Of a stretch of 64,000 bases of DNA, positions 18,469-31,300 are shown in pieces. The notes under the pieces were generated by a model, which did no database searches, was not told the DNA's origin, and saw only the letters and a list, made by a program, of their open reading frames with translations. The position numbers and the translations under genes are program-made. Each line of letters begins with the position of its first letter. Position 1 is the first letter of the stretch. The stretch comes from an uncultured Saprospiraceae bacterium (GTDB taxonomy: Bacteria; Bacteroidota; Bacteroidia; Chitinophagales; Saprospiraceae), in contig CALKJD010000035.1 in assembly GCA_937995755.1 (NCBI GenBank), positions 16,526-80,525 on the forward strand. Direction: 5' to 3'.

Positions 18469-21400
18469 GTGAATTTTCGCTCCTTTGTATTAGTTCTTAA
18501 CTTCCTGTTTGCAATTGTTTACGCGGCATTCAGTCAGAACAATGTTGATCAGTTATTTAAACAAGCAGAATCATTTGCTAATAATCGCGATTATGAAAAA
18601 AGTAATGATCTTTATAATGAGATTATAGCTAGCTACACTAAAGTCGAAAATTGGTTAAAATACTACGAAACTCGATATGCTATAACGTATAATTATATAG
18701 ATCTCTATCAATTTGAGTTAGCAAAATTAGAAATTGAAGAAGCAATTCAACATTTTGAGAGAAACTACAAGGATACGTTCGATATCATACAGCCACGACT
18801 GTATCATGCCGCTGGTAAAGTGTATCTAGAACTGCACCAATATGAAAAAGCGATCACAAACAATAGATTAGCTATGCAGTATTATCAGCAAGTCACTGAC
18901 AATACACAGCGGATGAAGTATACAAGCTACATGTATAACAATATAGGGGCGGTATATAAGCGAAAACGATCTATGGATAGTGCTTTAGTATATTTTAAAA
19001 AAGCACTCCCACTAAAAATAGAATCCCTTGGTAAAAACTCTAATAGTACATTACGTACTATCAAATCCATTGCTGGAATTTATCAAGATTGGGGACAACT
19101 GGACAGAGCCATAGAAACACAAACGATCGCGTTGGATGGCGCACTCGAAGAAGGCAATTTGGACGCAGAAGCTAAAGCGTACAATGGCTTATCACAAATG
19201 TATCAGCGCAAGAAAGATTACGAGTCTGCCAAATTGTATATATCAAAGTCCATGGAAATCTATAAATCAATGGGCTCCGAAAACCTTATAGATGTAGCAC
19301 ATAGCTATCATCAAATGGGCAATGTCCTTGAAGCCGAAAAGGCACATCAAGAATCAATAGAATGGTACTCAACTGCTAAAAAAATGTATCGTGAAATTCA
19401 TAATGGCAAACCAAGTTATCCAGAAGGAAATTCGACAATGACCCTAGGCAAAGCTTATAACTTTTTAGCAGAACAATTAGAAGCCACATCCCTTGACATT
19501 GATGGTAATACTGCGGAAGTTCGAAAATTAAGAGCCAAAGCATTAGAATACTATGAAGAGAATGAACAAATATATACAGCTTCTATTTCGAAAGACCATG
19601 CACGCTGGATCGAATTATGGTTGAGTAAAGGCGTTTGTCTTATAGAAAATCTTGATACACTGGGTGCAAATGAATTATTTCAAAAAGCTTATGACCGAGC
19701 GTACTTAGCGGCTCCCAACAAGAGCTATGACCGCTCCTTAGCCTGTCTAAACTTAGCACGCACGACGAAAAACATACCCAAAGCATTGGATTTATATCAG
19801 CAAGGACTATGGGAACTCTCCAACGGATGGGAGTATTCTTCCATCGATGACAATCCCACTGCTGAGCAAGTGTTTTATGAAGATTGGTCTGTTCAAATCA
19901 TGTACAACAAGGCTGAAAGAATTCGACAATTGGCTCTTTCACAAAAGGATCCCAAATTGCTACTTTCAGGTATCAAAAGCATCAATGCAGCCGACAAATT
20001 ACTTGCCGAATCGAGAGCCTCATTTTTAACTACCTCGGCTAAGATCTTTCTTGGTAGAAAAGGACACGATGTATACTCAAAAGGAGTAGAATTATGTTAT
20101 GACCTTAAAAATCAAGAAGCTCAGGCTTTTGAGTTTATTGAAAAAGATAAGGGATTGGTGCTATTAGAAGCTTTACATTCTGGCAATCGAATTCATGATG
20201 TCATGGTTGCCGATAGTATATCTAATAAACTCCAGCGTATTTCATCCAAGATTGCAGAATTAACGGCGAATCAAAATCAATTTAAAAACAGCGAAAAATT
20301 GTCAACTATAGGTGCTGAAATTTTTGATTTGGAACAGGAGAGAAAAGCAATCAAAGCATTAATTAAAAAGCAATATCCTATCACCTCTCGAATAAGCGAA
20401 CAAAGCCAAATCAGAAAACTAGAAGAGGTGCAAGAAAAGCTATATGAAAATGAAGTGATATACGAATATGCTCAGAGCGACCATCATCTATACATCTTAA
20501 AAATTGCAAAGAGCAGTAGCCAACTTTACAAAGAAGACATACGCAACTATACAAAAGAACTTGACGAATTACTAATGTTAATTTCAGACGAAGATATTGC
20601 TATAAACAAAAGTAATTCGCCAGAGGTATGGAATAAATTTCAAAAGCTTTCTCACCACTTATTCCAAATATTATTACCAGACTATTTACATGAAGATTTA
20701 TTGATTATTCCTGATGGAAAATTAAATTATTTGCCTTTCGAACTGCTTTTAACCCAACCTTATTCAGGAGAGCAAATTAATTATAGTCAGCTACCCTACT
20801 TACTAAAGACAGCGATAATTAAATATGCATTTTCGAGTACTTTGCATTATGCTTATGTAGACAACAAAAGCGATTCGCAAGGTAATCTATTGGCTATAGC
20901 CCCATCATATCCAGCAAGTCCATCAGGTATATTAGCAAGTAGATCAGGTTTCACTTCCTTAGCTCATACTGAAAAAGAAGCCAGTTCTATTAGTGAAATT
21001 ATGAATGGTGAATATCTATTCGATAAAGAAGCTACAGTAGAAAACTTTAAGGAAAGAGTGAGTGATTATAAGATATTACACCTCGCTATGCATGCCTATA
21101 CACATGATAAAGATCCTATGTTATCTGGAATGGTGTTTTCGAAATCCAAAACAGACAACATCTTACATGCTCATGAGCTGTACAACATGAATATTCCATG
21201 CGACTTAGTGGTTCTGAGTGCCTGTAACACAGGTCTAGGCCAATATCAAGAAGGCGAAGGAGTTATGTCTTTAGGAAGAGCGTTTCGACATGCTGGAACG
21301 AATAATATCGTTATGAGTTTATGGCAAGCCCATGACGAATCAACGAGTAAAATCATGGAAGGATTCTATAGAAATCTCGGCAATGGTGAGCATAAAGCGA

Positions 21401-21603
21401 AGGCATTGCGAGATGCCAAAATCAGTTACCTTAATTCGAGTAGCCATGCCTTTCCATATTTCTGGAGTTCCTTTGTATTACTGGGCGATGATAAACCATT
21501 GGATATTTCAAGTAATGATCATACTTGGCTCTATACATGTTTAGCGGTTGTACTCCTTTTTCTTATTGTCAGATTCTATAAGTTTAAAAAATCTAACGAC
21601 TAG
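18469..21603 (+). CDS. Exported TPR-CHAT domain protease-like protein with C-terminal anchor
   Basis: A 1,044-residue protein. The GTG start gives a signal peptide (MNFRSFVLVLNFLFAIVYAAFSQ); no better ATG lies nearby. Residues ~25-520 are TPR repeats (for example NNIGAVYKRKRSMDSALVYFKKALPL, AKAYNGLSQMYQRKKDYESAKLYISKSMEIY). Residues ~700-1000 are a CHAT caspase-like domain with the His-Cys dyad visible as His875 in LHLAMHAYTH and Cys919 in VVLSACNTGLG, followed by EGVMSLGRAFRHAGTNNIVMSLW. Residues ~1018-1036 are a C-terminal transmembrane segment (TCLAVVLLFLIVRFY) before basic residues. So both catalytic domain and TPRs face the periplasm. It lies next to a sigma/anti-sigma pair, which may control it. 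Its target is unknown. Confidence 0.9.
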   Translation: MNFRSFVLVLNFLFAIVYAAFSQNNVDQLFKQAESFANNRDYEKSNDLYNEIIASYTKVENWLKYYETRYAITYNYIDLYQFELAKLEIEEAIQHFERNYKDTFDIIQPRLYHAAGKVYLELHQYEKAITNNRLAMQYYQQVTDNTQRMKYTSYMYNNIGAVYKRKRSMDSALVYFKKALPLKIESLGKNSNSTLRTIKSIAGIYQDWGQLDRAIETQTIALDGALEEGNLDAEAKAYNGLSQMYQRKKDYESAKLYISKSMEIYKSMGSENLIDVAHSYHQMGNVLEAEKAHQESIEWYSTAKKMYREIHNGKPSYPEGNSTMTLGKAYNFLAEQLEATSLDIDGNTAEVRKLRAKALEYYEENEQIYTASISKDHARWIELWLSKGVCLIENLDTLGANELFQKAYDRAYLAAPNKSYDRSLACLNLARTTKNIPKALDLYQQGLWELSNGWEYSSIDDNPTAEQVFYEDWSVQIMYNKAERIRQLALSQKDPKLLLSGIKSINAADKLLAESRASFLTTSAKIFLGRKGHDVYSKGVELCYDLKNQEAQAFEFIEKDKGLVLLEALHSGNRIHDVMVADSISNKLQRISSKIAELTANQNQFKNSEKLSTIGAEIFDLEQERKAIKALIKKQYPITSRISEQSQIRKLEEVQEKLYENEVIYEYAQSDHHLYILKIAKSSSQLYKEDIRNYTKELDELLMLISDEDIAINKSNSPEVWNKFQKLSHHLFQILLPDYLHEDLLIIPDGKLNYLPFELLLTQPYSGEQINYSQLPYLLKTAIIKYAFSSTLHYAYVDNKSDSQGNLLAIAPSYPASPSGILASRSGFTSLAHTEKEASSISEIMNGEYLFDKEATVENFKERVSDYKILHLAMHAYTHDKDPMLSGMVFSKSKTDNILHAHELYNMNIPCDLVVLSACNTGLGQYQEGEGVMSLGRAFRHAGTNNIVMSLWQAHDESTSKIMEGFYRNLGNGEHKAKALRDAKISYLNSSSHAFPYFWSSFVLLGDDKPLDISSNDHTWLYTCLAVVLLFLIVRFYKFKKSND

Positions 21604-21919
21604 AGTGATTCGCGTTCAGCGTTACCATTGAACTTCAAATGCCTCATGTCCTTGTCTACACTAGTAGCAAGCCAAAAAATCATGTTACGCAACACCTCAA
21701 ATTTACCACCCAATAGCTTTTAGTAGGTGGTATTTAATTCAGCGACTCCTTTGTTACTCTCCACCAAAAAGCCTCGTGATATTCACCTTCATGTATAGCT
21801 AGCGTTTATTTTTTTTGAATAAAGTCAAAATTAAGCGGACCTATTGAATTTTACTTCGACTAATTCATCTAAAGGAAGTAATTCTTTAAAATATTACGCA
21901 AAAACCAAAATCTCATATA
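21604..21919. other. Intergenic region with a weak hairpin
   Basis: Between the CHAT gene and the LytTR gene. A hairpin TACCACC (21704-21710) / GGTGGTA (21726-21732) with a 15-base loop is present but has no T-run, so I do not call it a terminator. No gene or strong promoter was seen. Confidence 0.4.
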
Positions 21920-22312
21920 ATGAGACGCATAAGCCCAAAACCAAACTATAGCGACAGTAAAGTGGAGACCTTACTGCCCTATAAAAGTAAAATCAAATTT
22001 ATTTCCTCTAAAGGAACCTGCATAGTCTCAAAAAACCAAATAGACTATATACGATCTGAGAGCAACTACTCTACAGTGTACTTAACTAAGGGTACTCAGA
22101 TCGTATGCTGTAGGACACTTAAGGATATCAGCAGCAAACTCCTCAAGACAGAGTTTATTCGCGTCCATGCTTCTTATCTTGTCAACCTTTCGAGAATAGT
22201 ATATATCAATTCGGATTACTCTCTACTCACTCTTAGTAATAAAGATACCATCCCTATCTCCAGATCTAAAAAGGCTGCACTAAAAACCATTATTCAGCAG
22301 ATTATCGATTAG
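21920..22312 (+). CDS. Stand-alone LytTR DNA-binding protein
   Basis: A 130-residue protein whose residues ~28-128 form a LytTR DNA-binding domain: IRSESNYSTVYLTKGTQIVCCRTLKDISSKLL, then FIRVHASYLVNLSRIVYINSDY, then LTLSNKDTIPISRSKKAALKTII. These are the usual features of LytR/AgrA-type domains. No receiver domain or membrane segment is present, unlike the typical LytTR response regulator. The only gene close downstream on the same strand is the giant secreted protein 64 bp away, so control of that gene is the simplest hypothesis. How it would sense a signal is not visible. Confidence 0.88.
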   Translation: MRRISPKPNYSDSKVETLLPYKSKIKFISSKGTCIVSKNQIDYIRSESNYSTVYLTKGTQIVCCRTLKDISSKLLKTEFIRVHASYLVNLSRIVYINSDYSLLTLSNKDTIPISRSKKAALKTIIQQIID

Positions 22313-22376
22313 TACTAATTAACTCTTTTAAATAGTATAAGAAAACCAAATACCCTTACCCAGCAATTGAAACATC

Positions 22377-25300
22377 ATGAAATCAATCTTTTACAAACTA
22401 ACATTACTAAGTATCATTAGCATATTAACGTGCTCTTCTGCTAATGCCCAACTATTTGGTGAGTCATTAGATTTTACCACAAATGGAAATTCATATGTCC
22501 AACTATCAGGCGACAATGATTTCGGCAAAGTGAGCAACTTACAAGGTGAGTTCACTTTCGAAGCTTGGGTGCTTTCTGAAGGGTCTAAGACATGGAGTAG
22601 AGTATTTGATTTTGGAGATAGCACTAATGATTTTATCATATTTACTACTAAATCTTCCAATAACAACGAATGCGAATTTTCCTTCAGAACTGGTGGTGGA
22701 TTCACGCACAGAGTTCATGGCGGAGTTTTCCCAGAAGGATGGACACATGTAGCCTGTACACTAACTAGTAATGGTCAAGCTACCATATATCTTGATGGAG
22801 TAGAAAAGGGAACTACCGATTGGAATAAATCAATAAACGACATTGTAGGTACGACTAAAAATTATTTAGGCAAATCTCTTTTTAACCATGATCCTTATTT
22901 TGAAGGTAAAATGGACGAAGTAAGGGTTTGGAAAGAAGCTCGTACACAAGCAGAAATTCAAGACTGGATGAATTGCGAATTGACTGGCGACAATGAAAAT
23001 TTGATTGGGTACTTCAAGATGAATCAAGGTCTTTCTACAGGGCCTAGCACCTCAGATAATTTCGTTAATAATTTCGGTAAGTTATCCAGCCAAGATGGTA
23101 TCCTATACAATTTTTCTCTTGCTGGTGATAATGGAAACTGGATCAATGAATCTCCTATGGCGAGTACAGAGTTATCACAAAACTGTATAGAATTCGATGA
23201 TGCAGATGGAATCAAAGTAACATCAGAATCTAATTTCGATTATTCGGATGCACATACATTCGAGGCATGGATCAATCCCAATAAAAATGATGGATATAGA
23301 ATTATTACGACTAAGGCAAATTCTTCTTTAACCGATTATCCATTCTATATGGACTACAATGGGAGTACTTTATTCTGGGGTCAGCGAAGTAGCACTTTTC
23401 ATAATTGGGCAGCAGCTTATAATGCTATAGACATAGGAAAGTGGCAGCATGTTGCAGGTGTGACTTACGAAATAAATGGAGGTGTAAAAAATGAAATTTA
23501 TGTCAATGGATTACTCTTAGGCGAGGCATTCCATCCCAATCAACAACTCACTCAAAATAATAGTCCAGTGACGATTGGTTGGGTAGAACAAAACTTTCGA
23601 TTCAATGGCAAGATGTCCAACATTAGATATTGGAATAAAAGAAAAAATCCATCTGAACTAATTAAAAATATGTCTACACAATATGCTTCTGATACGGAAG
23701 GCTTAGTAGCGCAATTCAATACATTTGATCATATAGAGTCTTCGCTAATAGATAATGCAGGAGGTAATGCTACAACCAATATCAGAACTCCTGACTTCTC
23801 CAACGATCCGTGTTTTGTAAGATTTATACAGCAGCCAGAGGACAAAGTATTATCAATAACTGGAGGTGATATGATCACATTCGCAGCTCAAGTAGAAGAG
23901 TGTAACGCACAAAATATTAACAGCTATCAATGGCAAAAAGATGGAGTAGATATTACTGGTGCGGTAAATCAATCTTACACCATAAATACAGCTACGATTT
24001 CTGACTTAGGAGATTATACCTTAGTGGTCACTACTTGTGGAAATACGTACATTTCTCGCAAGGCAAGACTGAGTTCTCTCAATCCAGGTACACAATTAAA
24101 CTTTGATGGTAATGATGACTACATGACTTTCACTGAGACGGTATCAGGAGAATCAGCGTATACAATAGAAACATGGGTAAGATTCAATACGCCACCCACT
24201 AACCAAAACATAATTGTACTATCAAATAGTGAAGGTCCTGAGAGTTTCTTTACCAATCAAATAAGAGTTAATCCTGATGGATATGCTGAACATAGTATAT
24301 TCGATGTTGGATCCGGAACTAATACTAGGACGGTCTCACACCCAGAAAAATTAATCGCTAATAAGTGGTATCATATAAGAGCTACTGCAGTCGAAGGTGG
24401 TAATATTTCTATTAGTATTAATGGTGTTATTTCTGATGATACATCACCATGTATAAATTTTGCAGATGGAGATATTTATTATGTGGGTCATCCAGCTTGT
24501 GGCCATAGTTGGTTAGATGGAGATATAGATGAAATCCGTATTTGGAGTATAGATACAGATACTTACAACGATCCAGAATTACTCTCAGAACCCGCAAACC
24601 TCAAACACTATTTCAATTTTAATAAAGGAGTAGCCAATGCTGATAATTCTGGCCTGACTTCAGATTTATTAGATCCTTTTTCTGCACCGAGTAATACTGC
24701 AACGCTTTCTAATTTTAATTTTAATGGAGCCGAATCTAATTGGATTACTTGCGGACCCTTCGAGGCTAACGAATTAGAGAATTCACTTTCTAATGTAGCT
24801 AGATTTATTGGAGAAGAAGCAATTTTAGGTGTCTATCCATCAGGACTCACTGGTGACGAAACTTACCAATGGTATAAGGATGGAGAAGCCATCCCAAATG
24901 CTACCAGTAATCAGTTAAGTTTTGCGGATCTCAAACCTTCGGACGCAGGTAATTATAATGTTATTATGCAAAGACCTAATGATTGCCCAGCGGTAAGTAA
25001 CGAGAGTAATGTGATCGTATATGGCTCAGGTGAAGTGCTCAATTTTGATGGTGTAGATGATTATGTAACTATCGATGTAGACGATTATGCTGATGATCCA
25101 TTTCTAAATGATTATCAAAGGACAATATCTCTTTGGGTAAAGTTAGAAGGAGACGTAGGTCTACAAAATATATTACAAGCAACTGATGCTTCAGGACCAA
25201 TGTCTACGGTAACAAATCAGATCTACACAGATGCAGACGGTTATTTATCTTACTATGGATCTCCTACCGGTACACTTGATGGTATCCAATTTAAATCTGA

Positions 25301-28300
25301 CTTCCAATTTGAAGCAAACAATTGGCACCATATAAGTCTTATCATGGAAACCAACGATGGTTTGTTTGAATTCTACGTAGATGGTGTTTTACTTCCAGGA
25401 GCTTTTCCAAGTACAGTAGCTTGGTCCGGTGTGACGCAGTATTATATAGGTTCTAAAGGAATCTCAATTGTCGATGGTGTGACTACAGTACTCAATCCTC
25501 TGCAAGGAGAGATAGATGAACTAAAAATATTTCATAGAAAATTATTGCCTCAGGAAATAGATGACACCAAAAATTTTGAATGGTACTCACAAGAGGCCAT
25601 GAACTGTGCATGTCAATATGCGGACCCTAAGCACTACATCAAATTTAATCAAGGGCTTGCGGATAGTGACAACACTAACCCAAGCATTACCAATATTCCT
25701 GATTTTATGTCTAGTACGGAGTATAGATTCAATACGGTGAAGATGCACAACTTCGATCTAGAAGGTCCAGAATCCAACTGGTCAGATTGTAGTCCAATCA
25801 AGGTGCCAGAAGTTTTTGCATTTTACGCTACTGATTTTCCCTATGCTGGTCAAGATGTAAGCTTTAGCACTCAGGCTAATACAGATACCAGTCTACTTAC
25901 GTATCAATGGAGAAAAGATAGTGTCAATATCTTGGGAGCTACCACTACTAATCTAATATTACCTAATTTTACTTTTCAAGATTCTGGATATTATGATGTG
26001 ATTGTCTCCGACTTTTGTGATCCCAAATTCATCGATACACTCGGAATATTGAGTCCAACACCAAACTGTTTCGATGACTTCCTAACTGAAGATATCGATT
26101 ACCCCAATCAAACAATCTATACTGGCTGTACGGATCAAACAGATGAAAACTGTGGTGACGATGCCTTTTATATTACAAGTGGATATTGTGATACAGATAA
26201 TGTCTATGAAGGAAAAGAAAGTGTATTCAAATTAACGCTCGCAGAGTCGCAGGTGATCAGCCTCAGTTTGACAGATTTTGATAGTGACTTAGATTTATTT
26301 TTGATTGATGGATCCAACTGTAACATAGACGAATGCTATGGCAGTAGTATCAATGATGGATTATTATCAGAGTATATTACTGTAGAAGTGCCAGCAGGTG
26401 TTCACTACATCGTAGTTGAGACCAAAGCAAACCCATTTGGTGCAAGCACATTCACATTGGAGATTGAACAATTTGATGGAAAGTGTTACGATGCAGAACA
26501 AATTACGTGTGGAAGTATCATCAATGGAGATACACAAATGGGATCTATTTTCATGGATGAAATATGTAGTGAATCTAATTATACTGGAAGAGAATCTATC
26601 TACGAAATCGAAATAGATCAAGCGAGTACCATAGTCGCTTCACTTACTAATATGGATGTGAACTTAGATTTAATTCTACTCGATAGCCTTTGTCAAGATA
26701 CGCAATGTATCTCTGTCTCAAATAATGAAAACGGTATAGATGAAGAGATCGTAATCGGAGTACAACCAGGCACTTATTATCTAGTAGTAGACGGAGCGGA
26801 TGGAGTAGAAGGTTCATTTACTTTACAGGTAGATTGTAACGATTACTTTGAAGCGAGTTATGAAGATAATGATGCATACATCGATCTAGATTGGTCTATA
26901 GATAAGAAACTCTGTGTACCTCAAGATACCGGTGTAATAGTTAGATTATTGACATCTCCTCCATCGGAAATTTTGTATGAGGCTGAGTATAATACTGCAG
27001 CATTGACACCAGATATTATTACCGGTACATACAGGCATTATGTAGGTACAGATCATACTCGTAGTTACAAGCTCAGAGTGTATAATAGACTTAACAATAA
27101 AATACTCTGCGACGAATTACAGGTAGGTAAGACACTTCCTTTCCAAGAGCCTGAGATTTTAACTATCTCTGATAGCGAATATCCTGACAGTATAAAGGTG
27201 ACTTGGAGAAATCACTCCGCACTTTCTGATCAGATACTGATATACCGTGATGGTACACTCATCAGCACATTAAATGATGGCTATACAGAAGATAGTCTCG
27301 TAGTTTCTTTTTTGGATGTGCATGATATCAACAATACACTTTCGATTCAGCAGGATAGTAGCTACACTTATAATATAGAGACATATAGTTCTCAGCTGAT
27401 GCAAAGTTATCCAGCGGTGGATACTGTGGGCAGTACATTTGCCATCGGTTTTACAGCTACTGATTTAGATTTTGAAGATAGGGTAAGCCTTCAGTGGAAT
27501 GATATCTCTAATTTTTGTACAGGCATAAAACTTGAGAGAAATGGTATTCTCCTTCATCTACTGTCTCCTAATGAAACGTACTTTGATGACCTCAATCCTA
27601 TATTCGGAGTGACTACAGAATATAGTCTTACGCTCATGGATGGGCCTAACGAGATCATGGAAGTATTCGATCAAGGTGAAGTAGCACCGCATGGAGTTAT
27701 CTCTGGAAAAGTGACAACTCTACAAGGCGATTACCCAATAGATGGTGCCACAGTTGTACTTTCTAAAGATACAATTATAGATGGAGAGGCAGTAATTATT
27801 ACCGTCCAAATTACCACTACAGATTTTAAAGGATTGTATTCTTTTACTGATGTAGTATATGGACTAAGTCAAGATTTCATAGTCACTGCTAATAAGACTG
27901 GTAGCTCATTCTTACCAGAAGAAATAATAGCGAATCTTAATCAAGCACAGTTTGATATTACGGATATTAATTTCCAAGACGAACTTCCAATAACCGTAAT
28001 AGATGTGGATGACTTAGTAGATAACTTTGCAGCTTATCCAATGCATGATGAAGATATAATGAGTTTAGATTGGACGTATACTTACGATGCAACAGATACC
28101 TTATTTTTCAATCTCTACCGCAATGGAAATTTAATTTTTAGTGATACAGATGTCGATGGCGCTATTAACAATTTTGAAGATTTTGGTGGTGTGCCAGATA
28201 GCAGCTATGTATACATATTACAAGTGACTAACGATGAAGGCGTAGAAAAACTATCGCAAGAGATAGAAGTAATCGTAACGTATCCATCTGTAACACCCAT

Positions 28301-31300
28301 CTCTGATTGGTCATTCACTATCGGTGAAGATGGTAGCATTGATCAAGAGAAAGATCCTAACATTTATTTCGATTGGTCAGCATCTAATCATCCCTCACAA
28401 AACTTCGAAGGATTCAGAATTTATAGAGATGATATAGCTATCGCCGAAGTAGATAACGAATTAGATGCCTATAGATATTTATCTATACCAGGCTCAACGA
28501 GTGATTATGATATAGTAGCATACAGAGTAGTAAATGGTACTGTGTACGAATCAGAAACTTATCCTGATCCTGCTTTGGAGATTACCTCTAATGATATCTT
28601 TATTCCTGAATTTAGTATCGATGGTAGGATCATTACATTTGATCTTTCAGCAATTAGTTTTGAATCCGAATTTTGGAATACTGCCTATTATGACGGTATC
28701 GCAATCGAAAGAAAATTACAATCAGAAAACGATAGTACATATCTACAAATTGGAGAATTTACGAGGCAATATTTACAGTCGACTTCTGCTGTAGGAGACG
28801 GTGCAGCTACTGCTTACTTTTTTGATACATACAGTATAGGTAATACAGATTACGATTACAGACTCAGTAGCTATATAGAAGTCGAAGGTGTCACGTATCA
28901 CAACGGATATGTAGTATCCAATACACCTCCGCCGATTAACGGACCTAGCGGATTGAGTGCTATAGAAGAAGAAGGAAAAGTAGCATTAAGCTGGACATCT
29001 AATCATACAGGCGAAGTAGGATTCAATACACAATTGTATATCAATTACGAAGGTTATGAAATAACTAGAACTCCTCAAGGATCAGGACAAACTCCGGAGG
29101 TCATAGCCACACTTCCTGCTAACAATGAAGAATATAACGACTTCATAAGTAATCCTGTTTACGATGTATTTTTTGATCTGTACGATGATATAGATTACGA
29201 ATACGCGGTGAATGCATTTATTACAGTAGAGGGAGTAAAGCATTATGCAGATCCTATTACAACTATTGCAGGTCCTATAGCGGGTACAACTTCTCAGCCG
29301 CTTCCATTTGATTTTATGGCGAGTAGAGATCTTCCTGGTCAGATCAAATTATGTTGGGATTGGAATGCCGCATTACAAAGTGAATTTGTAATATTTAGAG
29401 GGGAAGATTTGGTAGCAATTTTGCCTCATAGTGCAAGATCATTTTATGATTATGATGCACCTGAGGGCATAGATGTGCCCTATACGATTCAGTCAAGATT
29501 CCAAGGTGAATTTTCACAGGCAATAAGAGCAGAAGGATACATACCTACACTAGTTACGATCACAGGTAGAGTGACTAATGATACTACAGGAGAAGGATTA
29601 GCTGACGTCAACATGAGCTACTTTAGTGGATTCTTTCCGCCGTATAGTACATTCGATTTCGAGAATGCGGTGAGTACTGATGCAACAGGATTTTATGTAT
29701 TTAATAATGTACCAAGCATCGAAGGATTACCTATTACTATAAAAGCAAATCGCATCAATATAGATTTCTACGAAGATCCAGACAATAATTTTAATCAAGC
29801 ATCTGAGCTTATAACACTATCTACAGAGTCATCATACGAAGTTAATTTTATAGATTATAGTAGTAGATCCGAGACAGACGAGTTCACTAGTATCCTAGCT
29901 GTAGATGCTGTAGCTAATGCCGCAGAAATGAATATCAAAATCCAATGGTCTATCAGCAATGAAAATTATGATGGATTTAGAATCTATAGAGGTGATAAGA
30001 TCTTAGGCGAAGTGATGCCTGGCGAAGGATTTTCATTCGTAGATACTACAGGTTTCCCTGGTATATTATTTCCATATGGTGTACAGGCATACAAAGGTCC
30101 TGCAAGTGATAGAGAATACTCAGAAATCGTAGGAGCACAAGCAACATTCCCTAGAGTAGAACCAGTGATCAATCTTACAGCAACACCATTCGCCGCTATG
30201 AATGTCATGAAAATTGCATGGTCACATCCACTAGATAATCATGATTTATACGCAGTAAGTAGAAACGGCGAATTCTTAAAGTCGATACCTGCAGGAGATC
30301 CAATGGTATGGACAGATAGTACTGGTGTTCCTGGTAATACATATCAGTATGAAGTGATCGCAGTGAAAGGAAATTTCGTTTCAGATCCTGTTGCGATATC
30401 TGCAAAGTACAAAGGTATAGGTGAAGTGACACAGCTTATAGCTACTATAGACACAGTAGGAAGTACTGCTTGTCTTGGAGTCAATAATACGACTAACCAT
30501 ATAGAATTATATTGGAGATATGAGCCAGGAGCAGCACAAGGCTTTGAGATCTATAGAGATAATGAATTGATCGCGGATATAGATTCTACAGTTCTGCGAT
30601 TTGGTAATCTGCCATTAGTGACAGGCGATACATTGATGTCAGGTGATCTTGTAAGTTATCAAGATTATACTGGTGTGCCAGGGAGTATGCATGAGTATCA
30701 TATTTTAGCATATGTAATCCGTAATGGCGAACGATATACTTCTGGAATAGAAGAATTATTTTTATCTGCAGAACAAATATTTCCAGATATCGCTCAGGTA
30801 AATAATCTATCAATAGATCAAAATAATATATTAGGTTCTATTCAGATTACTTTTGATTACGATCCATACATCGTAAAAGGTTTTGAGATTCTAAGAGACG
30901 GTATCGTCATGGATACTATTTTCGAATCTAACATGGGATCATACGAGTATCAAGATTTTACTGGTCAGCCAGGTATGGAGTATAGCTATGTAGTGAGAGT
31001 ATATGATCGCATCAATGGTGATAATTATTACAGCGGATCAGGTTGCGAAAAACTAGTTTCGTTTCCTATCGTACCAGTGCCACAAAACTTTATGGCCACT
31101 CAAGGTACGTTCGAAAATCATATTGAAGTTCAATGGGATTTTGATACACAAGCTTTTGTAGATAGTTTCCATTTAGAAAATCTAACGCTTGGACAAAAAG
31201 TCTCTTTCGCAGTAGGAAGAAGAAAATATATTGATCTCGTAAATGACAATACGAATAGTAATTATACCTATAGAATAAGAGCATCTAGAGAAGTGGATGG

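Noticed and set aside
21704..21732. TACCACC/GGTGGTA hairpin between CHAT and LytTR genes
   Set aside because: No T-run after the stem and only a 7-bp stem with a 15-base loop, so it is not a credible terminator.
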